From: an uncultured Gammaproteobacteria bacterium
Lineage (GTDB): Bacteria; Pseudomonadota; Gammaproteobacteria; Arenicellales; Poriferihabitantaceae
Direction of reading: 5' to 3'
Length of the DNA stretch: 64,000 bases
Assembly (NCBI GenBank): GCA_947259885.1
Contig: CAMYNW010000012.1
Location: 1 to 64,000 of the forward strand
The stretch's first letter is position 1. Each line of letters opens with the position of its first letter. The notes beneath the pieces are model-generated. The model was given only the letters and a program-made list of their open reading frames with translations. It was not told the origin of the DNA and did no database searches. A program made the translations under genes and the position numbers. Below, piece after piece: positions 24,157-34,204 of this stretch.

Positions 24157-26844
24157 TTAATATCGCTCGTCCGCAGCATCGAACACGCCTTTGCGAATCA
24201 GATATTTAACCGATTCAAGCACTGGCACAATGGTACAAGCAGTAACCGCAATTGCAAACCAATCAACAGAATTGAGCGCATATGTTGAAAATGGTACTTG
24301 CAGAATCGGCAGGTAAATAATGACGCCAAGCAAAACCACCTCCCATAACACTGCAAGGTTCAGCCACTTATTTGCGAACGGGTTATGAATTACGGAGTGG
24401 TGGTCAGAACGAAAAGAATATGCCTTAAGAAACTGTATCAAGACCAATGATGCGAAAGTCATGGTCATCGCCTGTTCCAGATCACGGCCGTAATACAAGG
24501 CCCAGTTAAATAAGCCAAAGTTGGCAATGGTTGACCATAATCCGCCAGCCAGCATCAATGCGGTAACTGGGGCGGTAAATACGCCACGCCGTGAATTACG
24601 TGGCGGCAATTTCATGAGATCATCTTCTTGCGGATCTACGGCCAGCGCCAAAGCCGGCAGGCCGTCAGTGGCAAGATTCACATACAAAATCTGCACCGCG
24701 GTCAGCGGCAATGGCAATCCAGCCAGTGCAGCAAATGTCAATAATCCTATTTCTCCAATATTGGACGACAGCAGATAGACCAAGTACTTCTTGATATTGC
24801 TGAAGATTGCCCGTCCTTCCTCCACTGCGGAAACGATAGATGAAAAATTATCGTCCATGAGAGTCATATCCGCTGCTTCCTTGCTGACATCCGTCCCGGT
24901 AATACCCATTGCAATTCCAATATCCGCTCGTTTGAGCGCTGGTGCGTCGTTCACTCCATCGCCAGTCATCGCTACGATATGGCCATTGGATTTCCAGGCA
25001 TTGACAACCCGAAGTTTATGTTCAGGTGACACCCGGGCGTAAACATTGATCCCGGCCACCCTGTCGGCTAGCGCCGCATCACTTAGTCCATCCAGGTCGA
25101 TCCCGGTCACAACATCTCTTGATTGTGTTATTCCAAGTTCTATTGCGATAGCTGCCGCGGTGTCAGGATGATCGCCGGTGATCATTATTGGTGTAATTCC
25201 GGCTCTCCTGCAGCTCTCTATTGCTTGAGCGGCCTCCGGCCTTGGCGGGTCGATCATTCCGGCGAGACCCAGAAACACCATGTCTTCGCTGTCTTTGCTC
25301 ACGCTTTCTAGATCTGCGCCTGTTTTAATACCGAGGCCAATCACCCGCAATGCCCCTCGAGCCATTTTCGACGCGGCGCCAAGCGCTGCCTGACGCTGAT
25401 CAGGAGTCAGTTCAACTTCACCCTGTTCAGTCAAAATCCTGCTGCACATATCCAGCACCACTTCCGGCGCACCCTTTGCGCACAGCAAAGTGGTTTCCCC
25501 ATCCTGGTGCATGGTTACCATTCTTTTACTTTCCGATGTAAAAGGTATCTCACCGATACGTGGACATTCCTTGTCTAACTCCGTTTTAGCTATGCCCGCC
25601 TTAGCAGCCGCTACAATTAAAGCCCCTTCTGTAGGGTCTCCTTTGATACACCATTCATCGTTGTGAACAAGATATGTGTCTGAAGCCAGCACACCACACC
25701 GCAACAGCTGTATTATTCCAGGAGACAATTCAACAGGCTCTCCTTTTACTAGAAATTCACCAACAGGTTCATAACCCGCCCCATTAACACTGACTGTCTT
25801 TCCATCGTGCCAAACACTACGCACCATCATCTCATCTCGGGTAAGGGTGCCAGTTTTATCTGAGCAGATCACGGAAGTACTTCCAAGCGTCTCTACCGTG
25901 GGTAGACGATTAACCAGGGCATTGCGCTTGATCATACGTTGCATACCAATCGCAAGAGATATGGTCACTACAGCGGGTAACGCTTCAGGCACTACAGCAA
26001 CCGCCAAGGCGATACCAAAGATAAACATTTCTAGTGGCGGCTCACCGCGCAGCAGGCCGAGCGCCACAATGAGCACAACAATTGCACCTGCTGTCACCCC
26101 CAAAATCCTGCCGACCCGGTCAAGATTTTGCTGCAACGGTGTGCGTTCCGATTCCACATGCTGTAGCATTTCCGAAATCTTTCCAAACTCTGTCTCAATA
26201 CCGCTCGCAACAACTAACGCCTGCCCGCGTCCGTAGGTGACATCGGTGCCGGAGTAAACCATGTTGTTGCGATCGGCTACCACGCTTTGGAGATTGCTGA
26301 GGGCTGTAGTTTGCTTCTCCACAGGAACGGACTCTCCGGTTAGCGATGCTTCATCGACCTTGAGATTGGAGATTTCGAGTAAGCGTCCATCCGCAGGTAC
26401 ACGATCACCGGTTCGCAACGATATAATATCTCCGGGCACTACCTCGTCGGCGGGTATTTCTATTTCGGCGCCTGCTCGTAATACCTTTGCAACAGGTACT
26501 GCCATCCTACGTAGAACCCGCATCGCGTGTTCCGCCCTATACTCCTGCACGAATCCAAGAATGATTGCAAACAGCACAATTACCGCAATTGCGAGGGACT
26601 CGATTGTGTGCCCAAGAAGCGCTGACAACCCTGTTGCAACGAGCAGAATAATAATCAGGACGTTACGAAACTGTTCAAAAAATATGCGCCATCCTGACAC
26701 TTGATCTACAGCCGCAATTCGATTAGCCCCGTATTCAGTCAGGCGCTTGGACGCCTCCTCATGACTAAGGCCGTTACGTTTCGAACTCAGCGCAGTTAGC
26801 GCTTGCTGTCGAGTCTGTGTATGCCAGGGTGGTGAGCCATTCAT
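24157..26844 (-). CDS. P-type cation-transporting ATPase (P2A, calcium-pump-like)
   Basis: The 895-residue protein has the full P2 layout: cation_ATPase_N region (1-50), two helices, actuator domain with LTGES (168-172), the ion-site VVPEALP (284-290), phosphorylation site DKTGTLT (D329), nucleotide domain with KGAPEVVL, TGDHPDTA, the hinge GDGVNDAPALKRADIGIAMG, and six C-terminal helices. PEALP rather than PEGLP is common in bacterial P2A pumps, which export calcium or related cations; sodium or potassium cannot be excluded. It has no neighbour in an obvious operon. Confidence 0.9.
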   Translation of the reverse strand: MNGSPPWHTQTRQQALTALSSKRNGLSHEEASKRLTEYGANRIAAVDQVSGWRIFFEQFRNVLIIILLVATGLSALLGHTIESLAIAVIVLFAIILGFVQEYRAEHAMRVLRRMAVPVAKVLRAGAEIEIPADEVVPGDIISLRTGDRVPADGRLLEISNLKVDEASLTGESVPVEKQTTALSNLQSVVADRNNMVYSGTDVTYGRGQALVVASGIETEFGKISEMLQHVESERTPLQQNLDRVGRILGVTAGAIVVLIVALGLLRGEPPLEMFIFGIALAVAVVPEALPAVVTISLAIGMQRMIKRNALVNRLPTVETLGSTSVICSDKTGTLTRDEMMVRSVWHDGKTVSVNGAGYEPVGEFLVKGEPVELSPGIIQLLRCGVLASDTYLVHNDEWCIKGDPTEGALIVAAAKAGIAKTELDKECPRIGEIPFTSESKRMVTMHQDGETTLLCAKGAPEVVLDMCSRILTEQGEVELTPDQRQAALGAASKMARGALRVIGLGIKTGADLESVSKDSEDMVFLGLAGMIDPPRPEAAQAIESCRRAGITPIMITGDHPDTAAAIAIELGITQSRDVVTGIDLDGLSDAALADRVAGINVYARVSPEHKLRVVNAWKSNGHIVAMTGDGVNDAPALKRADIGIAMGITGTDVSKEAADMTLMDDNFSSIVSAVEEGRAIFSNIKKYLVYLLSSNIGEIGLLTFAALAGLPLPLTAVQILYVNLATDGLPALALAVDPQEDDLMKLPPRNSRRGVFTAPVTALMLAGGLWSTIANFGLFNWALYYGRDLEQAMTMTFASLVLIQFLKAYSFRSDHHSVIHNPFANKWLNLAVLWEVVLLGVIIYLPILQVPFSTYALNSVDWFAIAVTACTIVPVLESVKYLIRKGVFDAADERY

Positions 26845-27031
26845 GGCGGCAATGATTAGATTAGAACCGATTTAATCGAAGTGTATAGGGTTTAGTTCGT
26901 TTGATAAACGCAGCTCGAGTATTTACTCAATCGATAACCGCTGGCGCAGGCATGCACCGGTTAAAATGGTTTGGTGTACGGTATTAAAAGGTGAGCCATA
27001 ACGGAAAAATCTGACTCCCCTGGAGGAATGC

Positions 27032-27861
27032 CTAATACCCTAAGCTGGCATTGACCTGATTTTCTAGAGGTACACCGCGAATCAGTCGATCCATTTTTTC
27101 AAAAAACACTTTCAAGGTTTAAGGTACGTAAGCATTTCCATCATCAGCGGAAACATGTGGCGTCACTAACAAATTTTTAGTTCGCCATAATCGAGAATCG
27201 GCGGGCAACGGCTCTGGATCAAAGACATCTAGAATTGCACCACTTAAATAATTACTGTTGAGCAAATCGATCAGTGCTTCGTAATCCACAACTGTCGCCC
27301 GCCCTATATTGACAAGTCCGGCGCCTTTTTTCAAAAGACCGAGTCGACGACGATCAAGCAGGTTATGTGTCTCTTCGGTCAATGGCGTCACTACAAAAAC
27401 ATAATCAGCTAGAGGCAACACCTTGTCCAACTCACCAACCGATAGCATCCTGTCTACTTAAGATATATTTTTACCGTGACGCGTTACTCCAATGACATTC
27501 ATACCAAGTTTCTGACAATGTGAAGCCACAGACTTACCGATACTGCCGACACCAATGACTATGACTGTTTTGCCTGCAATGGGAGTGGAGTAGATCGAAT
27601 CGTACGTCGCCGAAATCTGATTGTTGAAAATCGCAGGCATTCTATTGTGTAGCATCAGTATCGACATTAGTCCAAATTCACCGCCTTATCAGCATGAACT
27701 CCCTTGTTGTTGGTCAACATCACGCCGTCGGGCAGCCAGAAAAATGGGGTAAGGTGTTCAACACCAGCTCCAATTATATGAATCCATTTCAAATTGGGCG
27801 CCACGCTGGCGAGATTTTCGGTAGGAAGGTTCCATGTGACCAATACATCCGCTGAAGCCAT
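27032..27861 (-). pseudogene. D-2-hydroxyacid dehydrogenase remnant (5' deleted, one frameshift, two in-frame stops)
   Basis: Read right to left, the frame starts mid-protein at ADVLVTWNLPTENLASVAPNL and continues to KGVHADKAVNLD. It then meets TAA at 27667-27669; homology resumes one frame over at MSILMLHNRMPAIFNNQ. The NAD motif VIGVGSIGKSVASHCQKLGM follows. A TAA at 27458-27460 interrupts the frame, which resumes at VDRMLSVGELD..; NIGRATVVDYEALIDLL and ILDVFDPEPLPADSRLW are intact. Another TAA (27119-27121) is followed in frame by a family-like tail that ends ..NQVNASLGY at 27032. The start (about 50 residues) is missing and replaced by a Rieske oxygenase remnant. Not functional. Confidence 0.85.
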
Positions 27862-28193
27862 CGTGTAAACGCACTGCGGCCAAAGTATTTGATTGCAGTC
27901 CCATCAGCTGCGAACGCAGCACCTGACTGGGTGAAGTTTGGCAGTATCAATTCGTTTACACGAACCCTGTTATTTTCACCGACACGACGCGTAGCCGTAC
28001 CCAGAAATCGCATCTTTTGACGCTGATAGAATGTGATTTCTCCTAGCTCTCCAAACCCGTCTGAGAATTGAGAATGGTGCAGAAAAGCGGTATGCACAGG
28101 GTCAACGATGGCGTCCAGCACCTGTATCCAGTTACACCTGAATGGCGCCGCATAGGGCACCATTGTAATACCATGGACATTTATAACTATCCA
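27862..28193 (-). pseudogene. Rieske oxygenase alpha-subunit remnant (internal part only)
   Basis: The fragment encodes VPYAAPFRCNWIQVLDAIVDPVHTAFLHH (in parts), RRVGENNRVRVNELILPN and ends at KYFGRSAFTRW. DxVHTAFLHH holds residues of the mononuclear iron site typical of aromatic ring-hydroxylating and demethylating oxygenases. The Rieske cluster motif (CxH..CxxH) is missing from the N-terminal side, where an in-frame TAG stops the frame upstream of 28193. The C-terminal side breaks off after FTRW, where the sequence joins the dehydrogenase remnant in another frame. A deletion fusing two neighbouring genes explains the arrangement. Confidence 0.75.
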
Positions 28194-28376
28194 TCCAGTA
28201 AAAAAGTGCTGTACTAAACCTGAAAAGGCCTAAAGGGGCTTTACATTCACACCAACAGAGGAATCTTGAGATGTCCTGAAGCCCAGGTCTTTACTCTATA
28301 CTTCCGACCACCCTTACTCGCTTATACTTCCAAATATAGTCCGTAACAGATTGTTATCGTTAAGGTTTTAATCGAA

Positions 28377-29591
28377 ATGAAACTAAAAGCTATTGATTCT
28401 GAACCGAGTCAGGATTCTTATGATGTTGTGATTATCGGCGGTGCAATAATGGGATCTTCAGCCGCTTGGTTTCTTTCCAGCGATAATAGTTTTGATGGCA
28501 GGATACTAGTGGTTGAGAAAGACCCGACCTACCATCTGGCGTCGACCTCTCTCACCAATAGCTGTATTCGGCAACAATTTTCAAGCGAACTCAACGTGCG
28601 GATTTCTCAATACGGCGTGGAGTTTTTGCGTAACTTCAGGAAAAACCTCGGCGGCGATTCTGAAATCCCAGACATCACATTAAATAGCTTTGGTTATTTA
28701 TACCTCGCAGACAACGAGAGTTTTGCCGAGGTACTTCGGACAAATCAGGCAATGCAACGCAATCTTGGTGCCGGTACACGCATCATGACACGTGATGAGA
28801 TAGCGGCCGAATATCCGTTTTATAATCTTGATGGCATTATCCTGGGTAGTCATAACCCTGTTGATGAAGGTTATTTTGATGGTAGTGCGATGTTCAGCTG
28901 GTGGCGCCGCAAAGCCAGGGAAAACGGTGTTGAGTACCTCACCAATGAAGTTGTGGAAATCGGACGTTCGGGAAATCGCGTTGAAAATATAAGATTAAAG
29001 TCCGGCGAAACGATCAGCGCCGGCACAATCGTCAATGCGTCAGGCCCGCGAGCCAGTTTAACCGCCAGAATGGCTGGCTTGGAAGTTCCAATAGAACCAC
29101 GACGACGCTTTACCTTCATCTTCGATGCCGAAACACCTCTCGAACAGGACTTGCCGTTGACGATAGATCCTTCTGGAGTGCATGTTCGCGGCGAAGGACT
29201 CTACTACCTGTGTGGTTGCCCCCCGGACGATGACCGGGCAGCAGACTTCGATGATTTCGAACCTGACCATGATATCTGGCAACAAAAGTTATGGCCTGCA
29301 GTCGCTAATCGAATTCCCGCCTTCGAAACGGTAAAAGTGATTAATTCCTGGGTTGGGCATTACGCCTACAATGTTCTGGACCATAACGCTGTTGTCGGTC
29401 CGCATCCAGAAGTCACAAACTTCATGTTCCTCAACGGATTCTCAGGCCACGGCTTACAGCAATCTTCGGCAATGGGTCGGGGGATCGCCGAGCTGATTAT
29501 GCATGGCGTATATAGAGAACTCGACATGTCTCCTCTCGGTTATCAACGCATATTCCACAATCAGCCATTCCTTGAGCGCGCAATTATTTGA
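28377..29591 (+). CDS. FAD-dependent oxidoreductase of the DAO family (sarcosine/glycine oxidase-like)
   Basis: The 404-residue protein begins with a FAD-binding beta-alpha-beta, YDVVIIGGAIMGSSAAW (17-33), and VVEKDP. It has the DAO-type middle domain (LNVRISQYGVEFLRNF, then NEVVEIGRSGNRV) and the C-terminal GHYAYNVLDHNAVVGPHP and FSGHGLQQSSAMGRGIAELI. DAO-family flavoproteins oxidise amines and amino acids such as sarcosine, glycine or N-methyl amino acids. It lies about 210 bases upstream of a complete amino-acid-type ABC transporter in the same direction, suggesting uptake and oxidation of the same compound. Whether it is an oxidase or dehydrogenase is unclear. Confidence 0.85.
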   Translation: MKLKAIDSEPSQDSYDVVIIGGAIMGSSAAWFLSSDNSFDGRILVVEKDPTYHLASTSLTNSCIRQQFSSELNVRISQYGVEFLRNFRKNLGGDSEIPDITLNSFGYLYLADNESFAEVLRTNQAMQRNLGAGTRIMTRDEIAAEYPFYNLDGIILGSHNPVDEGYFDGSAMFSWWRRKARENGVEYLTNEVVEIGRSGNRVENIRLKSGETISAGTIVNASGPRASLTARMAGLEVPIEPRRRFTFIFDAETPLEQDLPLTIDPSGVHVRGEGLYYLCGCPPDDDRAADFDDFEPDHDIWQQKLWPAVANRIPAFETVKVINSWVGHYAYNVLDHNAVVGPHPEVTNFMFLNGFSGHGLQQSSAMGRGIAELIMHGVYRELDMSPLGYQRIFHNQPFLERAII

Positions 29592-29805
29592 AGCGATTTT
29601 TCTTGGGAAATAGTGGTCTCAAAGTATCACCATCATGGTCGAGCAGAATCGGGGCGACCTGTCAATCCTCATGTTGTCTTATTAACTATTGCATCAGTAT
29701 CCCTTAGGGTTGACTACTCAAAATTTTTGTCGCCAGCACTTTACACCGATCGCAGGCAACAATATCTTGCAGCAAACCTAAAATTTATTTTTCGAGGAAT
29801 AGTTG

Positions 29806-31149
29806 ATGTCTATAAAAGTAAGCCAACCAAATGGCTGGACTCGCCGCAGCGTACTGAAAACCGGTCTGGGCACCGCCGCAATGGCTGGCGCACCGATGTT
29901 TTTCGTGCGCAACGCCCATGCGTTTACTAATGACCCGAGCAATGGCTCAAGCGTCATTCTGGGTTTCAATGTACCCCAGACGGGTGCATACGCCGATGAG
30001 GGCGCGGACGAACTGCGCGCCTACCAGCTGGCGGTCAAGCACCTCAACGGTGAAGGCGACGGCGGCATGATGAACACCATGAAACCTTCATCCCTCAAAG
30101 GTAACGGCATTCTCGGTAAGAAAGTCGAATACGTTACTGGTGATACCCAGACTAAATCAGATGCCGCGCGCGCATCCGCCAAACGTATGATTGAGAAAGA
30201 CGGCGCGATCATGATTACGGGCGGTTCCTCTTCAGGCGTAGCAGTCGCAGTGCAGTCTCTGTGTCAGGAAGCCGGGGTCGTATTTATGGCAGGCCTGACC
30301 CACTCTAACGACACCACCGGTAAAGACAAGCGTAAGTATGGATTCCGTCACTTCTTTAACGCCTATATGTCAGGTGCTGCACTTGGCCCAGTGCTGGAGA
30401 AAGAGTTCGGTAATGACCGTCAGGCTTATCATCTGACTGCGGACTATACCTGGGGCTGGACCCAGGAAGAATCGATCAAGAACACCACCGAAGGTCTAGG
30501 CTGGAAAACCAACGCAGCGGTCCGCACTCCGCTCGGGGCGGGTGATTTCTCTCAGTACATCACCCCGGTACTGAATTCAGGTGCTGACGTTCTGATTTTG
30601 AACCACTACGGTAAGGACATGATCAACTCCCTGACCCAGTCGGTTCAATTCGGGTTGCGCGATAAACAGGTAAACGATAAGGATTTTAAAATTGTCGTGC
30701 CCCTGTTCTCTCGACTCATGGCTCAAGGCGCCGGAGAGAATATCAAGGGTATCTTTGGCACAACCAACTGGAACTGGTCACTGACTGATGAAGGTTCACA
30801 GGCATTCGTTAAATCGTTCGGTGCCGAATACGGTTTCCCGCCATCACAGGCTGCGCACACCTGTTACGTGCAGACCCTGTTGTATGCTAATGCCATTGAA
30901 GTAGCGGGCACTTTCAATCCTTGCGGGGTAATTGAAGCGCTGGAAGGATTTAAATTTGACGGTATGGGTAACGGTGCGACCGAGTATCGTGCAGAAGACC
31001 ACCAGTGTTTCAAAGATGTATTGGTTGTGCGCGGTAACGAGAATCCATCCAGCCAGTTTGACCTTCTGGAAGTGGTACAGCAGGTACCGCGATCTCAGGT
31101 CGAGTACGACGCTGCTATTTTTGGCGGTGAACTGGGCGCCTGCGCCTAG
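29806..31149 (+). CDS. Liv-type ABC transporter substrate-binding protein with Tat signal
   Basis: The 447-residue product (ATG 29806 behind AGGAATAGTTG) starts with a twin-arginine signal: WTRRSVLKTG, a hydrophobic stretch, and cleavage expected near NAHA-FTND. The mature part has the type I periplasmic-binding fold of the Leu/Ile/Val-urea-amide group: VILGFNVPQTGAYADEGADELRAY (in parts), MITGGSSSGVAVAVQSLCQEAGVVFMAG (in parts) and AYHLTADYTWGWTQEES. Tat export implies folding in the cytoplasm. It heads the five-gene ABC operon 29806-34956. The ligand is probably an amino acid, amide or urea-like molecule. Confidence 0.88.
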   Translation: MSIKVSQPNGWTRRSVLKTGLGTAAMAGAPMFFVRNAHAFTNDPSNGSSVILGFNVPQTGAYADEGADELRAYQLAVKHLNGEGDGGMMNTMKPSSLKGNGILGKKVEYVTGDTQTKSDAARASAKRMIEKDGAIMITGGSSSGVAVAVQSLCQEAGVVFMAGLTHSNDTTGKDKRKYGFRHFFNAYMSGAALGPVLEKEFGNDRQAYHLTADYTWGWTQEESIKNTTEGLGWKTNAAVRTPLGAGDFSQYITPVLNSGADVLILNHYGKDMINSLTQSVQFGLRDKQVNDKDFKIVVPLFSRLMAQGAGENIKGIFGTTNWNWSLTDEGSQAFVKSFGAEYGFPPSQAAHTCYVQTLLYANAIEVAGTFNPCGVIEALEGFKFDGMGNGATEYRAEDHQCFKDVLVVRGNENPSSQFDLLEVVQQVPRSQVEYDAAIFGGELGACA

Positions 31150-31154
31150 AATAA

Positions 31155-31207
31155 GAGAACCACTATGACGACGTTGGCAACAAGCTGTCATGCCAACGTC
31201 GGGTTCT
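31155..31207 (+). promoter_or_regulatory. Strong intercistronic hairpin after the binding-protein gene
   Basis: GACGTTGGCA (31170-31179) pairs perfectly with TGCCAACGTC (31191-31200); AGAACC (31156-31161) and GGTTCT (31202-31207) can pair outside it. No U-tract follows, so it is more likely an mRNA-stabilising structure than a terminator, keeping binding-protein mRNA above permease mRNA. The effect is inferred. Confidence 0.55.
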
Positions 31208-31217
31208 AATTAGAGCA

Positions 31218-31242
31218 TGCGGGGTGGCGGCATCACCCCGCA
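31218..31242 (+). promoter_or_regulatory. Second intercistronic hairpin before the permease gene
   Basis: TGCGGGGTG (31218-31226) pairs with CACCCCGCA (31234-31242) around a 7-base loop. It lies 46 bases before the livH-like start. It is followed by A residues, so it is not a plus-strand intrinsic terminator. It probably acts with the preceding hairpin. Confidence 0.5.
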
Positions 31243-31287
31243 AAATACCATCCAGACAGCCACTCAAAACATGCTTGGTTACCACTG

Positions 31288-32304
31288 ATGGACGCGATTC
31301 TTCTCCAGATACTAAACGGTCTCGATAAGGGCGGGGCGTACGCGCTGATTGCCCTGGGTCTGACCCTGGTCTTCGGCACTTTGGGCGTGGTTAACTTTGC
31401 TCACGGCGCCCTATTTATGCTCGGTGCATTCTGTGCCGTAACCTTCCAGAAGATTATGACTTTTTCGAAGCAGGTTAAAGATGAGAGCATAACTTTCTTT
31501 GATGCCTATAAGGAGATCCCGTATCTTGAAATCTGGTTTGGCGAAACCGGAACCATGTTGATCGACTGGGTGGTGCCGCTGTCAATCCTGCTGGCAATTC
31601 CGGTGATGCTGCTGATCGGACTGATAATGGAAAGAGGTCTGATCCAATACTTTTATAAGAGATCCCATGCGGAACAAATATTGGTCACCTTCGGTCTGGC
31701 TATCGTCATCCAGGAAATCATCAAGTCTTTTTTCGGTGCCAACCCAATCCCTACGCCAGCGCCTGAGATCGTTGCCGGCAGCGCTAATATCGGCGCTTTA
31801 TTCGGCCTCAGCGATTCGGTGGTATACCCATATTGGCGGCTTATTTACCTTGCGTTTGCATTTGTTGTAATCGGGGCTGTATTTGCCTTTCTGCAATTCA
31901 CTACATTTGGCATGGTGGTGCGCGCGGGTATGGCGGATCGCGAAACTGTCAGTTTGCTGGGTATCAATGTAGAGCGCCGATTTACCATCGTATTTGGTAT
32001 TGCCGCGGTAGTAGCCGGTCTGGCTGGGGTGATGTATACCCCGATTCTCCCTCCTGATTACCACATTGGTATGGATTTTCTAGTGCTATCGTTTGTGGTT
32101 GTGGTCGTGGGCGGCATGGGATCGCTGGCGGGTGCCGTTGCGGCTGGCTTCCTTCTCGGTATTCTGCAGTCGTTCGCCTCCATGAATGAAATCAAAGCAA
32201 TTTTCCCGGGTATAGACCAGATCATTATTTATCTGGTTGCGGTAGTTATCCTGCTCACCAGACCGCGCGGGTTGCTCGGCCGTAAAGGCGTGATGGAGGA
32301 CTAA
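31288..32304 (+). CDS. Liv-type ABC transporter permease, LivH-like
   Basis: The 338-residue membrane protein has about eight helices. It carries the family start LQILNGLDKGGAYALIALGLTLVFGTLGVVNFAHG (in parts) and the EAA-like loop GMVVRAGMADRETVSLLGINVERRF near 210-235. It pairs with the LivM-like protein encoded 4 bases downstream to form the inner-membrane pore. A hydrophilic insert (about 55-85) between early helices is longer than in E. coli LivH. Confidence 0.88.
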   Translation: MDAILLQILNGLDKGGAYALIALGLTLVFGTLGVVNFAHGALFMLGAFCAVTFQKIMTFSKQVKDESITFFDAYKEIPYLEIWFGETGTMLIDWVVPLSILLAIPVMLLIGLIMERGLIQYFYKRSHAEQILVTFGLAIVIQEIIKSFFGANPIPTPAPEIVAGSANIGALFGLSDSVVYPYWRLIYLAFAFVVIGAVFAFLQFTTFGMVVRAGMADRETVSLLGINVERRFTIVFGIAAVVAGLAGVMYTPILPPDYHIGMDFLVLSFVVVVVGGMGSLAGAVAAGFLLGILQSFASMNEIKAIFPGIDQIIIYLVAVVILLTRPRGLLGRKGVMED

Positions 32305-32307
32305 CCT

Positions 32308-33441
32308 ATGAAAATATTCAAACTATCACGCAATGACACAATTCTGATGCTGGGCTTTGCCATAGCCATACTGCTGATGCCAATATGGCTTCAGCCTATT
32401 GGCGCCGCATATCCTGATCTGCTGCAGAAATTCGCGATATTCGGATTGTTTGCTATAGGCTTTAACATCCTATTCGGTTTAACCGGTTATTTGTCGTTTG
32501 GCCACGCAGTGTTCCTTGGAATCGGCTCCTATACCACCGTGTGGACTTTTAAATTACTCTCAATGAACGTGGTTCCCGCAGTTATTTTTGGAACCTTACT
32601 TGCCGGACTCTTCGCCGTTGTGATTGGTTATGTCAGTCTGCGTCGGACAGGAATTTATTTTTCGATTCTTACCCTGGCATTTGCCCAGATGAGCTACAAC
32701 CTCGCTTACTCCGTATTAACTCCCATTACCAACGGTGAAACGGGTCTTAGAGTTCTGCGCGACGATCCCAGGGTTCTCGACGGTCTATTTGGAGTGGTGC
32801 AAGAAGGCTCTCCGGTAGGAAACTTTTTCGGTATTAACATGCAGGGCTATCCTGGATTCTATTTTTGTGCCGTAGTTCTGATTATCGGATTTTTTATTTC
32901 GCTGCGCATTTTTCGCTCACCATTTGGCCTCAAACTTACTGCGATCAAATCGAATCAAAATCGGATGCGTTATACTGGTTTTAACACCCGTCCTTACCTG
33001 CTTTGGGCATTCGTTATTTCGGGCATGTATGCGGGAATGGCGGGCTCCCTGATGGCGGTCACTGATCCACTGGCAGGCGCTGAACGCATGCAATGGACTG
33101 CTTCCGGTGAAGTGGTGCTGATGACTATTCTCGGCGGAGTCGGCACCTTAATCGGGCCAATGCTCGGCGCGCTACTTATCAAGTACTTCGAAAACATTTT
33201 TTCGGCATTCAACGAATCCGCATTGCACGACATGTTTTCATTCCTTCCGTCCTTGCTTGAAAACCTGATGGTGACCGTCGTCCATCCATTCGTCGGTGAC
33301 GGCTGGCATCTCACTCTCGGCACCCTTTTTATGGTTATCGTTATATTCCTTCCGGGTGGTTTGGTTGAGGGGGTAACGCGCCTGTTTAAACGACGAAAGT
33401 CGGACGGTGTTAGCGCTAAAAATCCTGGCCCGGAGAGTTAA
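32308..33441 (+). CDS. Liv-type ABC transporter permease, LivM-like
   Basis: The 377-residue membrane protein has about ten helices and LivM signatures: [23 protein letters not shown] (in parts), [17 protein letters not shown] and the cytoplasmic loop [22 protein letters not shown]. It is the second transmembrane partner of this importer. It ends 2 bases before the start of the ATPase gene. Confidence 0.88.
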   Translation: MKIFKLSRNDTILMLGFAIAILLMPIWLQPIGAAYPDLLQKFAIFGLFAIGFNILFGLTGYLSFGHAVFLGIGSYTTVWTFKLLSMNVVPAVIFGTLLAGLFAVVIGYVSLRRTGIYFSILTLAFAQMSYNLAYSVLTPITNGETGLRVLRDDPRVLDGLFGVVQEGSPVGNFFGINMQGYPGFYFCAVVLIIGFFISLRIFRSPFGLKLTAIKSNQNRMRYTGFNTRPYLLWAFVISGMYAGMAGSLMAVTDPLAGAERMQWTASGEVVLMTILGGVGTLIGPMLGALLIKYFENIFSAFNESALHDMFSFLPSLLENLMVTVVHPFVGDGWHLTLGTLFMVIVIFLPGGLVEGVTRLFKRRKSDGVSAKNPGPES

Positions 33442-33442
33442 G

Positions 33443-34204
33443 ATGGCTGAAAATATCGTTCTTAATATTCAAAACGTCGACAAGACTTTTGGCGGATTAC
33501 AAGCGTTAAGCAATGTAAACCTGCAGATTGAAGAGGGAAAAATACATGCCATTATCGGTCCAAACGGCGCAGGTAAATCTACTCTGCTGAATGTGTGTAT
33601 TGGCCGACTCGAACCCACAAGTGGCACCGTTAGATTTGACGGCGAAATAATTACCGGTAAGACTCCATATGAAATTAATCAGGCCGGAGTTGCGCGGGTA
33701 TTTCAAACCCCGGAAATTTTTCCGGAACTGACCATACTTGAAAACGTCATGATTCCGGCGCTGGCAAAACGCGACGGTGCATTTAGTTTTAACCCCTTTA
33801 AGTTGATGTCGGATGAAACGGATATACTTAAGGAGGCTGAACATGTACTCGAAGATATGGGGTTAATTGATCAGATGCACGATCACTCGGGCAGTATGTC
33901 ACGGGGCGACAAGAGGCGTCTTGAATTAGCCATGGGATTGGTTCAGCGCCCACGCTTATTGCTACTCGACGAGCCAACTGCAGGAATGTCTAGAGCGGAC
34001 ACCAATGCCACAATCGAGACACTGATCAGGATAAAAGAACGTGGCATGACTAAAGTCATCATCGAGCATGACATGCACGTGGTTTTCAGCCTTGCTGACA
34101 AAATCTCAGTTTTGGCACAAGGCGCGATTATTGCCGAGGGCGTCCCTGACGAAATTCGCGGCAACCCTAAGGTTCAGGAAGCCTATCTTGGAGGCGCCCA
34201 CTGA
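33443..34204 (+). CDS. Liv-type ABC transporter ATPase, LivG-like
   Basis: The 253-residue protein starts at ATG 33443; a longer frame from 33407 overlaps the permease gene. It has Walker A GPNGAGKST, a Q-loop region in ARVFQTPEIFPELT, an unusual signature MSRGDKRRLELAMGL in place of LSxGxQR, Walker B LLLLDEPTAGM and the switch His in IIEHDMHVVF. It energises the importer together with the LivF-like ATPase, whose ATG overlaps its stop codon (TGATG). Confidence 0.88.
   Translation: MAENIVLNIQNVDKTFGGLQALSNVNLQIEEGKIHAIIGPNGAGKSTLLNVCIGRLEPTSGTVRFDGEIITGKTPYEINQAGVARVFQTPEIFPELTILENVMIPALAKRDGAFSFNPFKLMSDETDILKEAEHVLEDMGLIDQMHDHSGSMSRGDKRRLELAMGLVQRPRLLLLDEPTAGMSRADTNATIETLIRIKERGMTKVIIEHDMHVVFSLADKISVLAQGAIIAEGVPDEIRGNPKVQEAYLGGAH

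Noticed and set aside
26261..26704. 147-codon frame on the plus strand
   Set aside because: Antisense to the P-type ATPase gene; Ser/Thr/Arg-rich shadow composition.
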